A stretch of DNA of 36,916 nt, from positions 1-36,916 of IMG/VR virus record IMGVR_UViG_3300025655_000118; one strand, 5' to 3'. Under the pieces are notes generated by a model. The model saw nothing but the letters and a program-made list of their open reading frames with translations, was not told the origin of the DNA and did not search any database. Source of the DNA: a virus. Positions within the stretch are counted from its first letter, which is position 1. The number at the start of each line of letters is the position of its first letter. The translations under genes and the position numbers were made by a program. Positions 14,834 through 25,000 of the stretch are shown here, one piece after another.

Positions 14834-15390
14834 TAGCTGAGTCCTAGTTGTTTCATGAAGTCTTTACGCTTCTTGATTGCTTCACGCTTACCTTTTGATT
14901 CTATGTAACGGCGAAGAAACATCTTAGTCTTTTTGTTTCTTGCATCCATTCTCCAGTGTACAGGGTCATCGCCAGTACCAGCAACGGCAGCACCTGTAGC
15001 GTTGGCAGGCGCATCTTCTAACAGCTCATTAAGTTTTTTATAAGATGTTTTCTCAAGCATCTCAATATTCTCCATCAAAGCGTAAGCAAGTTCCTCATCA
15101 GTGTAGTGCTCTTTGGGGTTAGCACTTTCTTTGATGAGCAATAATGCTGCAGCAAATGAACCAATACGAGAACTACCACCAGGCACCTTGCCCAGTAGAC
15201 GTTTAAGATTAAAGATCAAACGATCGAAGTATGTCATAGCATCTTTTTCTTCTTTCGTTTCTGCTTTTCTCAGCTTCTTACCATCTTTATCAATTAAACC
15301 AAGTTTAAATGCATCGGTTTGATCAAAAGGCGTGGTGAGTCTCTTTATAAACTGATAGATTAAAAAGAGATCCATTACTGGCTGAGCCAT
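14833..15390 (-). CDS. Conserved phage protein, helical (185 aa)
   Basis: The N-terminal half (FLIYQFIKRLTTPFDQTDAF, FDRLIFNLKRLLGKVPGGSSR, SFAAALLLIKE) matches in style a family common in T4-type marine phages with the order FLIYQF, VPGG, AALFLI. The C-terminal half is charged, ending in a basic helix (RRYIESKGKREAIKKRKDF). No enzymatic motif seen. Tight coupling (start/stop contact) with the 128-aa gene and the structural gene suggests a virion or assembly role. Confidence 0.6.
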   Translation of the reverse strand: MAQPVMDLFLIYQFIKRLTTPFDQTDAFKLGLIDKDGKKLRKAETKEEKDAMTYFDRLIFNLKRLLGKVPGGSSRIGSFAAALLLIKESANPKEHYTDEELAYALMENIEMLEKTSYKKLNELLEDAPANATGAAVAGTGDDPVHWRMDARNKKTKMFLRRYIESKGKREAIKKRKDFMKQLGLS

Positions 15391-15776
15391 TAAATTTTCC
15401 TTAATGCGTCAACGACGCCTTGATCTAACGATATGTTACTGTCTAGTATCTTCTTTCCGTTGACCAATCCAATATCGGTTGGCCAATAGTTTAAAAACAC
15501 CAAAAAAGGTTTCAGATATGACAAATACTCATCCAATTTCTGAAACAACATTCTTGTCATTGCTCTGCTTTCAAACATATTGTAGAGTACAACAAGATGA
15601 TTCAATATCAAACGCTCTTTTAGTTCTCCAGTATCTTTGTACTTTTTGAACAAACGCTTTACATATCGAATTCTTCTCAGGTCATCATGAAATTCTAACA
15701 GATCCGTACAGTGCGGATTATCATAATATTTCATGGCAAAGAGTAGGAAGTTGTCTTCCGTCAAATCATCAAACAT
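15390..15776 (-). CDS. Conserved phage protein, helical (128 aa)
   Basis: All-helical protein with ENFLLFAMKYYDNPHC, LRRIRYVKRLFKKYKDTGEL and RLILNHLVVLYNMFE, a pattern I associate with a small family found beside structural genes in T4-type marine phages. No catalytic residues apparent. It ends in direct contact with the next start, so translation is coupled. A structural or assembly role is inferred from position only. Confidence 0.6.
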   Translation of the reverse strand: MFDDLTEDNFLLFAMKYYDNPHCTDLLEFHDDLRRIRYVKRLFKKYKDTGELKERLILNHLVVLYNMFESRAMTRMLFQKLDEYLSYLKPFLVFLNYWPTDIGLVNGKKILDSNISLDQGVVDALRKI

Positions 15777-15777
15777 A

Positions 15778-16332
15778 TTAGAATACGCTTAGTGGCACCC
15801 TCTTAATTGTGTTAGCATCAACTGCAATATACAAGTATGTATTACTAAATGCCATAGTCCCTGCAGTCCATCCTTCTGTTGTTGGATTATTAGAACTTGG
15901 CGCTGAGCCAACTGATACAACTAATCCAGTGTTTGACTGTACAGTTACTGTATTTGATGAAACATTAAATTCGTTGTTAATTTCATTTGATTGTGTTACA
16001 CCAGTCAATGTTGTATAATGAAATAAGCTGGTAACATTCGCTACTTGCATACGATCTTGAATCGCAGGCAAAATAGCAGTACTGTTTACTGACAAACCAC
16101 CAGTAATTGCAAGATTAGCAGTTGCTGTTACGCTATTCGTGGCAATAATAACATTTGCATTAAATGTTGTTCTTGCTTTATGAGTAGTGCTAACAACTAC
16201 ATTACCAAACAAATTGTTTACAGTAATCTTTCTGCTTGCAGGTGTACCTGAAGGATCGTTGACGACCAACAAAAGGTCATCACCACTCGCTGTATTGAGT
16301 GTTGTTAATTCGGAGACCTTTTTGTCAGCCAT
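15778..16332 (-). CDS. Fibre-like virion structural protein
   Basis: The N-terminus (KKVSELTTLNTASGDDLLLV, then SRKITVNNLF) is the small trimerising head seen at the start of many phage tail-fibre and virion proteins. It is followed by Asn/Thr/Val-rich beta repeats (ANVIIATNSVTATANLAITG) and a C-terminal TAGTMAFSNTYLYIAVD...KRVPLS motif common in marine phage fibres. Length 184 aa. Probably an exposed fibre or accessory structural protein. Confidence 0.7.
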   Translation of the reverse strand: MADKKVSELTTLNTASGDDLLLVVNDPSGTPASRKITVNNLFGNVVVSTTHKARTTFNANVIIATNSVTATANLAITGGLSVNSTAILPAIQDRMQVANVTSLFHYTTLTGVTQSNEINNEFNVSSNTVTVQSNTGLVVSVGSAPSSNNPTTEGWTAGTMAFSNTYLYIAVDANTIKRVPLSVF

Positions 16333-16343
16333 TCGTCAACTCC

Positions 16344-17333
16344 TTATTCTGGCAACTTAGAATCGTCTTCAGCGTCACCACCGATGCTAGACATAGCAAC
16401 CAGTGTTTCATACTGTACACGACCAGCACGACCACCTGTACCAACAGTGCGGCGAACCCAACCAGCGTGAGCAACATTTGCTCTTTCAGAAGCAACCAGT
16501 GCAGCAGTAGCAGTAGCAACAGAAGATGCAGCACCACCAGTGTTAGCAATCGTTACAGTTGGGCTAACATAGCCAGAACCAGCAGCAGTTATGAGTACAG
16601 AAGCCAGACCCATGCTCAGGTCAACCTTCAGACCAGTACCAGTACCAGTTTCAGCAGTGGTAGCTGCGCCAGTCAATGTAGGCAGTGCACTGTAGAGACC
16701 AGCATTAACAACTGCGAGAGATGCAACAGAAGTGTTAGAAGCACCAGTTGTAACAGTTGCGTTTGCGGAAGTACCAGTACCACCGTTGACCTTGATTACA
16801 TCGCCGTTGGCATAGCCAGTACCAGCATCAGAATCAAGAGCAGAACCAACAGTGAAAGTAATAACCTTCGCTCTTGTGGAAGTGGTTGCGCTTGCGCCGT
16901 TCGCATCAGTGATAACTGCGGTTGGCATAACTGTATAACCTGCACCAGCAGCGGTAACAGTGATCGAACCGATACCACCAGAACCAGACATTTCTCTAGA
17001 AGAAACGCCATAAACGGTGTTAGAGTTACCATCAGCAACATTCTTCGCTTCAGCGAAAGTAGTGAACAGTGGCTTTTCAGAAACTACATAATCACCGTTA
17101 GACTGAGCACCCTTTAGTGCTGCACCAGTGTTAGCAGAAACTACAGTTGCAACCGTTGCGTTTGCGATAGCAGTGAAAACATACCAGTTCTTACCAACAT
17201 ACAGGTAATCACCAGCCTCAAAATTCGTGCTAAGACTAGCACCTGAGCCAATAACGGTGCTGTTAGCAGCAGTTACAGTAACTGTACCTGTACCAGAAGC
17301 AGCTTTGGCATCAAATTTTCCCCAAAGTGACAT
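16344..17333 (-). CDS. Virion structural protein, Ala/Gly/Thr-rich
   Basis: The 329-aa protein is low in charge and rich in A, G, T, S and V. It has repeated beta modules of the form AGSGYTVxPTxxI / NGGTGTSANATV, like repeats in exposed virion proteins. The C-terminal segment (HAGWVRRTVGTGGRAGRV then YETLVAMSSIGGD) is a strongly conserved ending that I recognise from T4-type marine phage structural proteins. A late promoter at 17368-17375 lies about 35 bases upstream, consistent with late expression of this and the following genes. Exact location in the virion is unknown. Confidence 0.75.
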   Translation of the reverse strand: MSLWGKFDAKAASGTGTVTVTAANSTVIGSGASLSTNFEAGDYLYVGKNWYVFTAIANATVATVVSANTGAALKGAQSNGDYVVSEKPLFTTFAEAKNVADGNSNTVYGVSSREMSGSGGIGSITVTAAGAGYTVMPTAVITDANGASATTSTRAKVITFTVGSALDSDAGTGYANGDVIKVNGGTGTSANATVTTGASNTSVASLAVVNAGLYSALPTLTGAATTAETGTGTGLKVDLSMGLASVLITAAGSGYVSPTVTIANTGGAASSVATATAALVASERANVAHAGWVRRTVGTGGRAGRVQYETLVAMSSIGGDAEDDSKLPE

Positions 17334-17367
17334 TTGATTTCTCCTTAATTAATCGGAAATTGTAATC

Positions 17368-17375
17368 TATTTATA
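17368..17375 (-). promoter_or_regulatory. T4-type late promoter
   Basis: Exact TATAAATA on the minus strand between the giant 1417-aa gene and the 329-aa structural gene. It can drive the structural run 17333 to 13105. Confidence 0.8.
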
Positions 17376-17377
17376 AT

Positions 17378-20300
17378 TTACTTGTTGCGTTTCTCACGCT
17401 CTTTCTTGAGCATGTCCGCAATCTTGCCGAGCTTGCTCTTATCAGAACCAGACATGTTCTTTTTCTTTTCAACATCAGCAGTGTCAACTGTTGCTTCCAT
17501 TACATACACTTCTTTAGAACCGAGTGCTTTCATGGCGTTCTTAGCAACATCACCCAGCTTACCCCTGCCGCTGAAAGTTTCTTTCGACTTTCTGCCTGGA
17601 GCTGCAGTAGTGAACATCCAGTTGCCTTCTCCTGATGCTTTCTTACCATGAGCATTAATATAGCGATCATGTCTGATTGCTTCATTAATTTCGTTTTCGC
17701 TCATAGCGTCAACATCTTCCTTTCTAAAAGGAACAACATTGTCCTTTGGCACTGGCTTCTGAACATTCTTCAATGGATCCAAGCGAGTGCGAGCATTGCC
17801 CAAGTTCTTTGCATAAGTGTCCATAGACTTCTTACCTGGCAAAGAACCAGAAAGTGCCTGACCAATACGCTTCTGAGCATAGTTGAAAACAGTACCTATT
17901 CCCAATTCGTCAATTTGCTCTTCTTCCATTTTAGACTTAGAGTTTGCCCATGATGGATTGTGACTTGGATCTTTTAGATCCTTTTGTGCCTTATCATTTG
18001 CTTTCTTGCGCTTCTTCAACATCATTGCGGCATAGTTCTTAGGGATCTTATACGCTTCGCCAAGTTCTTCCCACTGCTCATCAGTCAGGTCAAAACCTTC
18101 CTTCATAGCCATCTTCGTAGCAGTTGCATACATCACTGCCTTAGCACGATCACCATAACGCTTCTCGAAGTCGCCCTTCTTGTCCTTCATAGACTTGACG
18201 ATTTCTTCACGCTTTCTCATTTGCTTATCGGTCATCTCTGCTTCTTTCATAGTCTTGCAAGATGCTTCATCAAGATCAATCTCTTCTTCTTCGTTGCGCA
18301 AAGCACGACCAAGTGCCTTCATTGATTGTTGTCTAGTCGCATGACCAGTATCGCCAGGACCAATGTTCAGTTTATTGCGCTTGTTGTACAGATCACCACG
18401 AGCGGTATCCATACGATTCTTCTTCGTCTTGTTGCGAGTCTTCACTTCGCCTGCTTCATCAAGTTCAATTTCTTCATCCATGCTACCCTTGACACGATTT
18501 ACTTCATACTTGCCGCCAACACGGTCAACCATATTGCCACGCTTGGCATATGCTTTCGCTGACTTTTCGTCTCTGAAGTTCTTTTCTGCTTTCGCCTTAC
18601 CATTCTTGTCTTTATAAACAACATGCCAGTAATCTTCTTTTATGTTAGGATTGACTTCGATTGGTTCCTGCTTTGCAGTTCCCTTGCCCTTCTTAACATC
18701 ATCAGCGTCCTTGGCTTTCATGCCCTTTACTTCTTCAGCATCATCTTCCTTTTCAACTGCCTTTGTGACAGCCTTACGACGATTATGCAGATACTTGTCA
18801 GTCTTATCTACCTTGCCATCATTGTTAATATCTTTGTCCTTGCGATCAGCAAACTTACCTTTGGCTTGCTTAGGATCAGCAGGATCAAGTGGTTTGGAAT
18901 CGACATCGCCATCCGCTGCGAGGACACCCTTAACAGCATCCAACAACGATTGCGTCAATCCATATTTCTTGGCTTCGTCAACCGTATTAATGGACATGTT
19001 AATCTCCTCGTCTAAATCAATTTCTGTTTCTTCGATGATTACACGATTACCCTTGATTGTAATATTCTTACCAAGAACTTTGGCAAGACGGATAAGTTTA
19101 TCATCGCTGGTCTTGTCAATGTAATCAGACATCATTTGCTTCAGCGTCTTTGGCATACCTGCCTTCGGAATGTTGAGTGGTGCTTCGTTGATTTCAACTT
19201 CTTCATTCAACGCACTCATTACATTCGCAATCTGTCTTGGCGACATATTCATTCTATTCATAGCAGCAGTTGCGTCTTTAACAGATACTTCTTTTTTCGT
19301 ACCTGGCTTCAGATAACCAAGAACCTGAGCAGAAACTCTTGGGCTAAACTTAGCAGTCACTGCTTTGTTCAGCGCATCAGTTGATACCATTGCTGCTTCA
19401 TCAAGTTCTACAGACTCTGCTGTAACTCTAATGACATCAGCAATCTTTGCTGCAGTAGCAGTTGGGTGTGCTTTGACCGCACGATCAAATTCTTTATCAA
19501 CCATCTGCTTCACGCTCTTAGGATTGTTGCCATACTTGACTAGCAACTTGGCTACATTATCCTTAGTGACTCGTGCTTCATCAAGTTCAAACTCTTCGTT
19601 TGCCTTGTCAAACTCTTTCTTGGTTGCCTTAACAATACCAGAGAAACGCTTATCGCCACGCTTGAAGTCGCCTTCCTTGTCTGCCTTACGAGCATCTTCG
19701 CCTGCCTTCTTCTTGTAAGAGGCAAGAGTTTCTTTGCTCAGTTCATCAAGTTCCACTTCTTCACCAAAGAAAGCATCGACTTTCTTTTCGCCATATCTGT
19801 CATCAAGGACTTGTCTAATTGCGCCTGCTTTATCATAACCCTTTAGGTCAACAACACGATGACTGCGTCCAATGATGTTGCGAAGATCAGCAATGGGCTT
19901 TTTCTTAAGTGCTTCGTATTCTTTATAGATTGGTGAAGACTTATCTAACTTAGCTTCATCAAGTTCAATCTCTTCTTTCATAACAACATAAGAAACAAAT
20001 TTCTTACCTGAAGTTGGGTGAATAAAGGTTTTCATCTTAACCTTACCACCATTCTTTTTTGCATGGGCAAAAGCATCAGCCTTCTTCGCAAACTCATTCT
20101 GAGGAGGTTTAATCATTGGCGATGCTTCATCAAGTTCAACTTCTTCATTCATAACACGATCAAGCAGCTTCTTCGCTTCCTTATCGTTGACATTAAATGC
20201 CTTCTTGATAGCAGCCAAACCTTCTCTTGCGTTCTTCGTCTTAGCAAGAACAATATGAATCGCATCGTTGCTAATCTTCTTTGCTTCGCCAAGTACAACC

Positions 20301-21631
20301 GCACGAACTGCCTCATCGAGTGAGTATTCAACTTCTTCTTTAGCAACACCACGACCAGCACCCTGCCAATCTGGTTTAGCCATAGCTGCAGTCTTTGAAG
20401 CAACACCCTTTCCTGGACCAGTCCAGTCTGCCTTAGCACCAGCAAACTTCTTCTTGGTTTCCAAGTCGCTCATACTATTAGATTTGGATGGTGTGGTTGG
20501 ATCAGGTTTAGCTGGTGCAGCTGGGCGAGGCTTGTTAACATATGCCTTCAGTTTATCAAAACCTTTGTTTGCATATGGCTTAACTACATCAACTGCTTTC
20601 GAAATCGCATCACCTGCAGCATCAGCTGCACTGCTTGCAAATTTGCCAATTGCTTTGACTTGTGATGTGGTCTTCGGTAATGTATCAGAAATGCTCTTAT
20701 CACCAAGTCCGCCATAGAACTTAGTATAACGATCCTTGATTTTTGATGCAACATCGCTGACAGCAGAAACTGGTTTGGAATTCGCAATCTTATCGCCGAG
20801 TCCGCCATAGAACTTAGTATAACGATCCTTGATGCCCTGCCAATCCAATTCATCCAACTGAACACCTTCTTCATTGAGTTCTCCAATAAACTGTTCCCAC
20901 AGTTCATCGTTGACATCAATCTCGATTTCAAACTCTTCGTTCATGTTATGCTTAGTTACATCGCCACCCTTGGTCAAACGATTGTATGCAAGAGAGTGCT
21001 GAGCAGCAGTGTCCATATACTGCTTGCGAGCATTATCATTTCCAGCTGAGTTTGCTGCAACGATGCTCTTTTTGTAGTTTGAAGCATGGTAGTCTAATCT
21101 TTCTTTGTCGCTCATACCTTTTGTGTCATCTCTAGACTCTTTCAGCTTGTCATAGGTCTTAGGAATAGTCTTATCAACATCCCATCTAACATCTTTTGGA
21201 TTAACTTTCTTACCGCTGCCAACTGGTTCTGGTGGACCAACTTCAGGAGCCATTTCGCTCATACCCTCAAGCTGACGAGCTGGCACTTGGTAGGTTTTGC
21301 CATCTTCGCACTTAACGGTGTAGACCTCATCTTCGCCTTCGCCTTCAGAAGAAATAACTGAACCCTTCATACCTTTCCAGATTACAGTGTCGCCTTTCTT
21401 GAAATGTGACTCATCAAGATCCATTTCTTCTTTGATGCTCTTGCCAGTCTTTTCTCTATAAAGAGCAGCGTGTTCCTTTGCCGCATCCTTATGATACTTT
21501 TCTTTGGTGTCCATATACTTTGCGATATGGTCGTGGTATGCATCTTTGTGTTCGTCTGGCGAATAGTTGCTTACATCCGCTTCTTTCAACGGTTGATACA
21601 TCCCACGGATTGTATTGATCAGATTAGCCAT
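17378..21631 (-). CDS. Giant modular capsid-associated polyprotein (1417 aa)
   Basis: The protein starts with a short leader ending PLKE|A (E17) and is punctuated by at least fourteen [L/I]-[D/N]-E sites, mostly after acidic EEVEL-type stretches. E is at 74, 261, 440, 502, 559, 630, 685, 745, 816, 875, 1059, 1122, 1242 and 1317. This is the consensus of the T4 prohead protease gp21. Between sites are 40-150-residue mini-domains: an SH3/KOW-like piece (76-125), helical modules (450-495, 560-620), an LSKETLASYKKKA module (631-675) whose relative is in the 1469-aa protein, an EF-hand-like DINNDGKVDKTD loop (934-945), and others. Likely made late, packaged and cut into many peptides; packaging and cleavage are inference. 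Confidence 0.7.
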   Translation of the reverse strand: MANLINTIRGMYQPLKEADVSNYSPDEHKDAYHDHIAKYMDTKEKYHKDAAKEHAALYREKTGKSIKEEMDLDESHFKKGDTVIWKGMKGSVISSEGEGEDEVYTVKCEDGKTYQVPARQLEGMSEMAPEVGPPEPVGSGKKVNPKDVRWDVDKTIPKTYDKLKESRDDTKGMSDKERLDYHASNYKKSIVAANSAGNDNARKQYMDTAAQHSLAYNRLTKGGDVTKHNMNEEFEIEIDVNDELWEQFIGELNEEGVQLDELDWQGIKDRYTKFYGGLGDKIANSKPVSAVSDVASKIKDRYTKFYGGLGDKSISDTLPKTTSQVKAIGKFASSAADAAGDAISKAVDVVKPYANKGFDKLKAYVNKPRPAAPAKPDPTTPSKSNSMSDLETKKKFAGAKADWTGPGKGVASKTAAMAKPDWQGAGRGVAKEEVEYSLDEAVRAVVLGEAKKISNDAIHIVLAKTKNAREGLAAIKKAFNVNDKEAKKLLDRVMNEEVELDEASPMIKPPQNEFAKKADAFAHAKKNGGKVKMKTFIHPTSGKKFVSYVVMKEEIELDEAKLDKSSPIYKEYEALKKKPIADLRNIIGRSHRVVDLKGYDKAGAIRQVLDDRYGEKKVDAFFGEEVELDELSKETLASYKKKAGEDARKADKEGDFKRGDKRFSGIVKATKKEFDKANEEFELDEARVTKDNVAKLLVKYGNNPKSVKQMVDKEFDRAVKAHPTATAAKIADVIRVTAESVELDEAAMVSTDALNKAVTAKFSPRVSAQVLGYLKPGTKKEVSVKDATAAMNRMNMSPRQIANVMSALNEEVEINEAPLNIPKAGMPKTLKQMMSDYIDKTSDDKLIRLAKVLGKNITIKGNRVIIEETEIDLDEEINMSINTVDEAKKYGLTQSLLDAVKGVLAADGDVDSKPLDPADPKQAKGKFADRKDKDINNDGKVDKTDKYLHNRRKAVTKAVEKEDDAEEVKGMKAKDADDVKKGKGTAKQEPIEVNPNIKEDYWHVVYKDKNGKAKAEKNFRDEKSAKAYAKRGNMVDRVGGKYEVNRVKGSMDEEIELDEAGEVKTRNKTKKNRMDTARGDLYNKRNKLNIGPGDTGHATRQQSMKALGRALRNEEEEIDLDEASCKTMKEAEMTDKQMRKREEIVKSMKDKKGDFEKRYGDRAKAVMYATATKMAMKEGFDLTDEQWEELGEAYKIPKNYAAMMLKKRKKANDKAQKDLKDPSHNPSWANSKSKMEEEQIDELGIGTVFNYAQKRIGQALSGSLPGKKSMDTYAKNLGNARTRLDPLKNVQKPVPKDNVVPFRKEDVDAMSENEINEAIRHDRYINAHGKKASGEGNWMFTTAAPGRKSKETFSGRGKLGDVAKNAMKALGSKEVYVMEATVDTADVEKKKNMSGSDKSKLGKIADMLKKEREKRNK
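20696..20833 (-). repeat. Duplicated 15-residue segment in the 1417-aa protein
   Basis: Codons for IKDRYTKFYGGLGDK occur twice (20833-20789 and 20740-20696), 93 bases apart and almost identical in DNA. A second near-repeat, DWTGPGKGVA/DWQGAGRGVA, follows at residues 402-430. Both suggest recent internal duplication of short linkers or binding peptides. Confidence 0.8.
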
Positions 21632-21632
21632 T

Positions 21633-22079
21633 TTATCCTACCTTCTTTAGATGAGAGTTTAACATCCAACGATGTTTGTTATGTGCGTCAATTCTTGCGG
21701 CAAGGTGATCCATCAATCCTTGCAGATTTTCTTTTTCTGCTGCGGCGAACGCTTCGAGGAACGCAGTCCTAGTCTTTTCGTTATCCGCCAGGAGTATTTG
21801 TACCATTGTGAGCGGAGGCAATTCAACTCTGTCTTCACCAGTGACGGTGCTAAGTTCTTGAAGACGTCCCAGTGAACCAGGAGTATAAGCATCGAGTGTT
21901 CTAATCTGCTCCGCTGTGATATCCAAGGAAGCCTGAACCTCTTCATAAATGTCTCCAAAGAACTCATGGAATTGATAGAACTGTGGTCCTTCTACATTCC
22001 AGTGAAAGTTGTGCGCCTTCATATAGAACGCAAAAGACGTTCCGAAAGCAATCTTCAATTTTTCAATTACTTCATCCAT
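21633..22079 (-). CDS. dps: Dps-family ferritin-like protein
   Basis: The 148-aa protein has the full Dps ferroxidase set at exact family spacing: H26, H38 (+12), D53 (+15) and E57 (+4), within KAHNFHWNVEGPQFYQFHEFFG and SLDITAEQI. E. coli Dps uses H51, H63, D78 and E82. Dps forms a 12-mer that oxidises and stores iron and can coat DNA, protecting it from Fenton damage. Unlike E. coli Dps it lacks a long lysine-rich N-terminal tail. The start overlaps the stop of the 1469-aa gene (TAATG), and the next giant gene starts a few bases after its stop, so it is made with them as late product. Packaging is possible but no leader is seen. Confidence 0.9.
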   Translation of the reverse strand: MDEVIEKLKIAFGTSFAFYMKAHNFHWNVEGPQFYQFHEFFGDIYEEVQASLDITAEQIRTLDAYTPGSLGRLQELSTVTGEDRVELPPLTMVQILLADNEKTRTAFLEAFAAAEKENLQGLMDHLAARIDAHNKHRWMLNSHLKKVG

Positions 22080-25000
22080 TAGTCTTCCACCTTATGTCCA
22101 GCACGCCATTGCCTGCAGCTCCAATATCTTGCTTTCCACTTTGGTCCAATATCATCATCGCAAGAGTGACGAGAGCGGAATGCTTTTCTGCGCTCAGGAT
22201 CGTCACGCTTGATCTCCATGTTTGGATCACCAAATGTTACCTTGACAACATTGCCTTTGTCGTTCTTTACATATACACCAAACTTCTTCTTAGAACCAGC
22301 AGGCAAGCGGAACGGATTATTTAGTTCTACCTTCTTGCCTTGATACTCAGCTGCTTCGATAACCAAAGATTCAATCAGATCACCAGTTTCTGGGCAGTAT
22401 CCGTTCATAAGATTGCTTACTGCCTTCAGCGGACGCTCAACTGCCTGACGAACCGCTGCAGTTGGACCAGTCTTGACCATATCTGGTGTAAATGCTTTCA
22501 TTGGACGCAAACTAGAAACGCTTGTATCACCTGACTTAAACGCAGCATCACTGCGAGTCATCTGGCTGATGTCGTCTTTGGCAAGAGTCTTTAGCGATGC
22601 TTTATCTTCACCAGGAACTCTTACATTACGTCCTTTGTTCCACCAATCAGACTTACCGAGTTTGTTTAATCCTTTAGTTGCCAGAGAAGCAGCACCTCTC
22701 GCAGCCAAACCAACCAGTGGACCAATCTCATCTAACTGAGTTTCTTCAGTCTTTAACTTGGTTGCTTCATCGTGTCTTGGGTGTTGCGGATTATTTAAAA
22801 TTTCTCTAAACTTCTTACGAGTAACACCCATTTGCGATTGCGGCGAACTTGATGGAGCAGCAGTTGTACCCTTATGTTCAGGTTTTGCCACGCCCTTCAG
22901 CGCATTCATACGCTGACCAGCTTCGCTTGATTTAACAGCACTATCATGTGCCATCTTCTTAGCCATGTCCTTGTACATAGGACGAACATCTGGATCAACC
23001 TTTGGATTCTTAGAAAGATCAGTTACCTTATCAATCGCACCTTGTGGATCTTTGTCGAAGTTGAATTGCTTTTTATTGTATGTGTCCAACTTATCAAACG
23101 CACCCTGATAACCTTTCGTAGCTTGATTCTTTGCTGCACGCTCAGCTCTATCAGCTTCAGATGCTTTAAATGCCTGAGATCTTCTTTCTGCATCTTTTGC
23201 TGCTTGAGCAACTTCAGGTTTCTTAGCAGCAGCCTTTGCTTGCTCACGAGCCTTTGCCTTAGCGATAGCGGCAGCATCATCTGCGGTGCTGGTTGCTACC
23301 TTGCTAAGAATACCTTTAATGATTGGATTTTCTTGCAGAGTTTCTTCAGATACAGATTGACCAGGAGTTTGATTTCTGTAATTGTTAGCCAGCTCATCAG
23401 TGCCCCATTCGCCAGCACCAGCAGTTGACTTGGCTTCTTTTTTCTTTGATAGGATAGACTTCAAATTTTTCTTTTGAGCGTCTTCTTTTACATATGAGTT
23501 AGTCTGAAAATCAGATACATCACCTTTCTTCAAATTAGATTTGATCTTAGGATCGATGTTATCATATGCCTTCCAAGCATTAGACCAGTCTTTGTCAGTC
23601 ATAGACTTAGTTGCTGGAATATAGTTTGGCGCCATCTTCTGAATAATAGCACGACCAAACATACCACTGTCAGCAGCACCCATAAATTTTCTGACTTGAT
23701 CACTGTTCTTGCTTACATAGTCACGAACATAACCCTTCAGCTGATTATTTGACATACGCTTGAGTGGTTCCATCTGTGGAACATCAGCCCAGCGCAAACG
23801 ATCAATGGTGCGATCCGCATCTTCAAGCATCTTGCTGAATTCTTCTGGAATGTAAGAGTTGTTCATTACATTGCGTTCAGCTGGCGTGATGCGTTGGATT
23901 GGTTCAAAGTCAGATGCTTTCTCTGGTTTTCTTAGAATGTCTGCCAACTTCTTTCTTTGGCTCACATCTCTAGCGTTGAATGTATCTGGATTCTTAATCT
24001 GTTTGAATCCCATAGCATCCATTCTTCTAGTCAATTCTGCTCTTTCAGTATCAGAAAAGTCTTGCCACTTGTAACCGTCTTCACCAAGAGGTGTTCTTTC
24101 TTTCTTTTCAAAGTCATCAGGTTTCTTAACTGGTTTTGAAGCGGTGCGACTAGCAACTTCTTTATCCATTGCTCTAGAAATACCAGCCTCACGCTTTTTC
24201 GCTCTTTCTATATCACCTGCTTTACTAGCAGCAGCAGAATCAGATGCTGCCTTAGAAGCATACTTGATCAATGTTTGTGGGCTGAGTTCATTCAGCTTAG
24301 GAACATCGCTGGTAGATGTGGCTGTATCTTTAGGTTCAAGTGCCATCGTACCAACACTACTACGACTTGCTGTACCTTTTCCAATTGCTTTAGCACCAGT
24401 CTTAATTGCTTTACCAGCGGTTGAGATAATTCTGGCAGCAGTAGCAAGTGCTGGTACAATTTCGTCTAGTTGAGTTTCTTCATATGCAACACCAACCTTG
24501 GTGTGCTTCTTTTCCAACTCACCATGTTTCTGTAGTGCCATCTGGACTTTCTTTTGATCCTTTTCTGTACCAGTAACTTCAGGTGGAGCAGATAGTATTC
24601 TATCAATGTCATCAACATCGCCGTCGTTATCAACATCAACGCCGACATCCTTCATAGAATGCTTCAAACTTTTCTTTGGATCCAAAGCATGAGCAATTTT
24701 TGCTTCATTCATATGTTTGAAGAACTCAATCTGACGCAAACGCTTCTTGGCTGCAGCTTCAGTATCGTATGTGCCAAGTTTTTTAGAGCCATCCTTAGAA
24801 TAGATAACCCACTTTTCACCTTCATGCTTGATGGTTTCGTTGATCTCAGCAAATTTACCGATTCCGTTAGACTTCGCCCACTTCAAAAACGCCTTTGGCT
24901 CATAATATGTGGTAGAACGACCTCTTACATATGTGGTGATGCCTGATACTGGTTTAGGCATATCAGGATATTTTTTTGCCAATAGACCAAATTGATTTAC

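Noticed and set aside
16299-17117. Long plus-strand open frame
   Set aside because: It is antisense to the 329-aa structural gene and arises from that gene's biased Ala/Thr/Ser codons; the Ser/Thr/Cys/Arg-rich product looks like no protein and has no ribosome binding site.
18642-19124. Plus-strand frame opposite the giant polyprotein, and other similar ones across 18-26 kb
   Set aside because: These are shadows of Lys/Glu/Asp-rich coding on the minus strand, giving Leu/Ser/Phe-rich products without starts or spacing.
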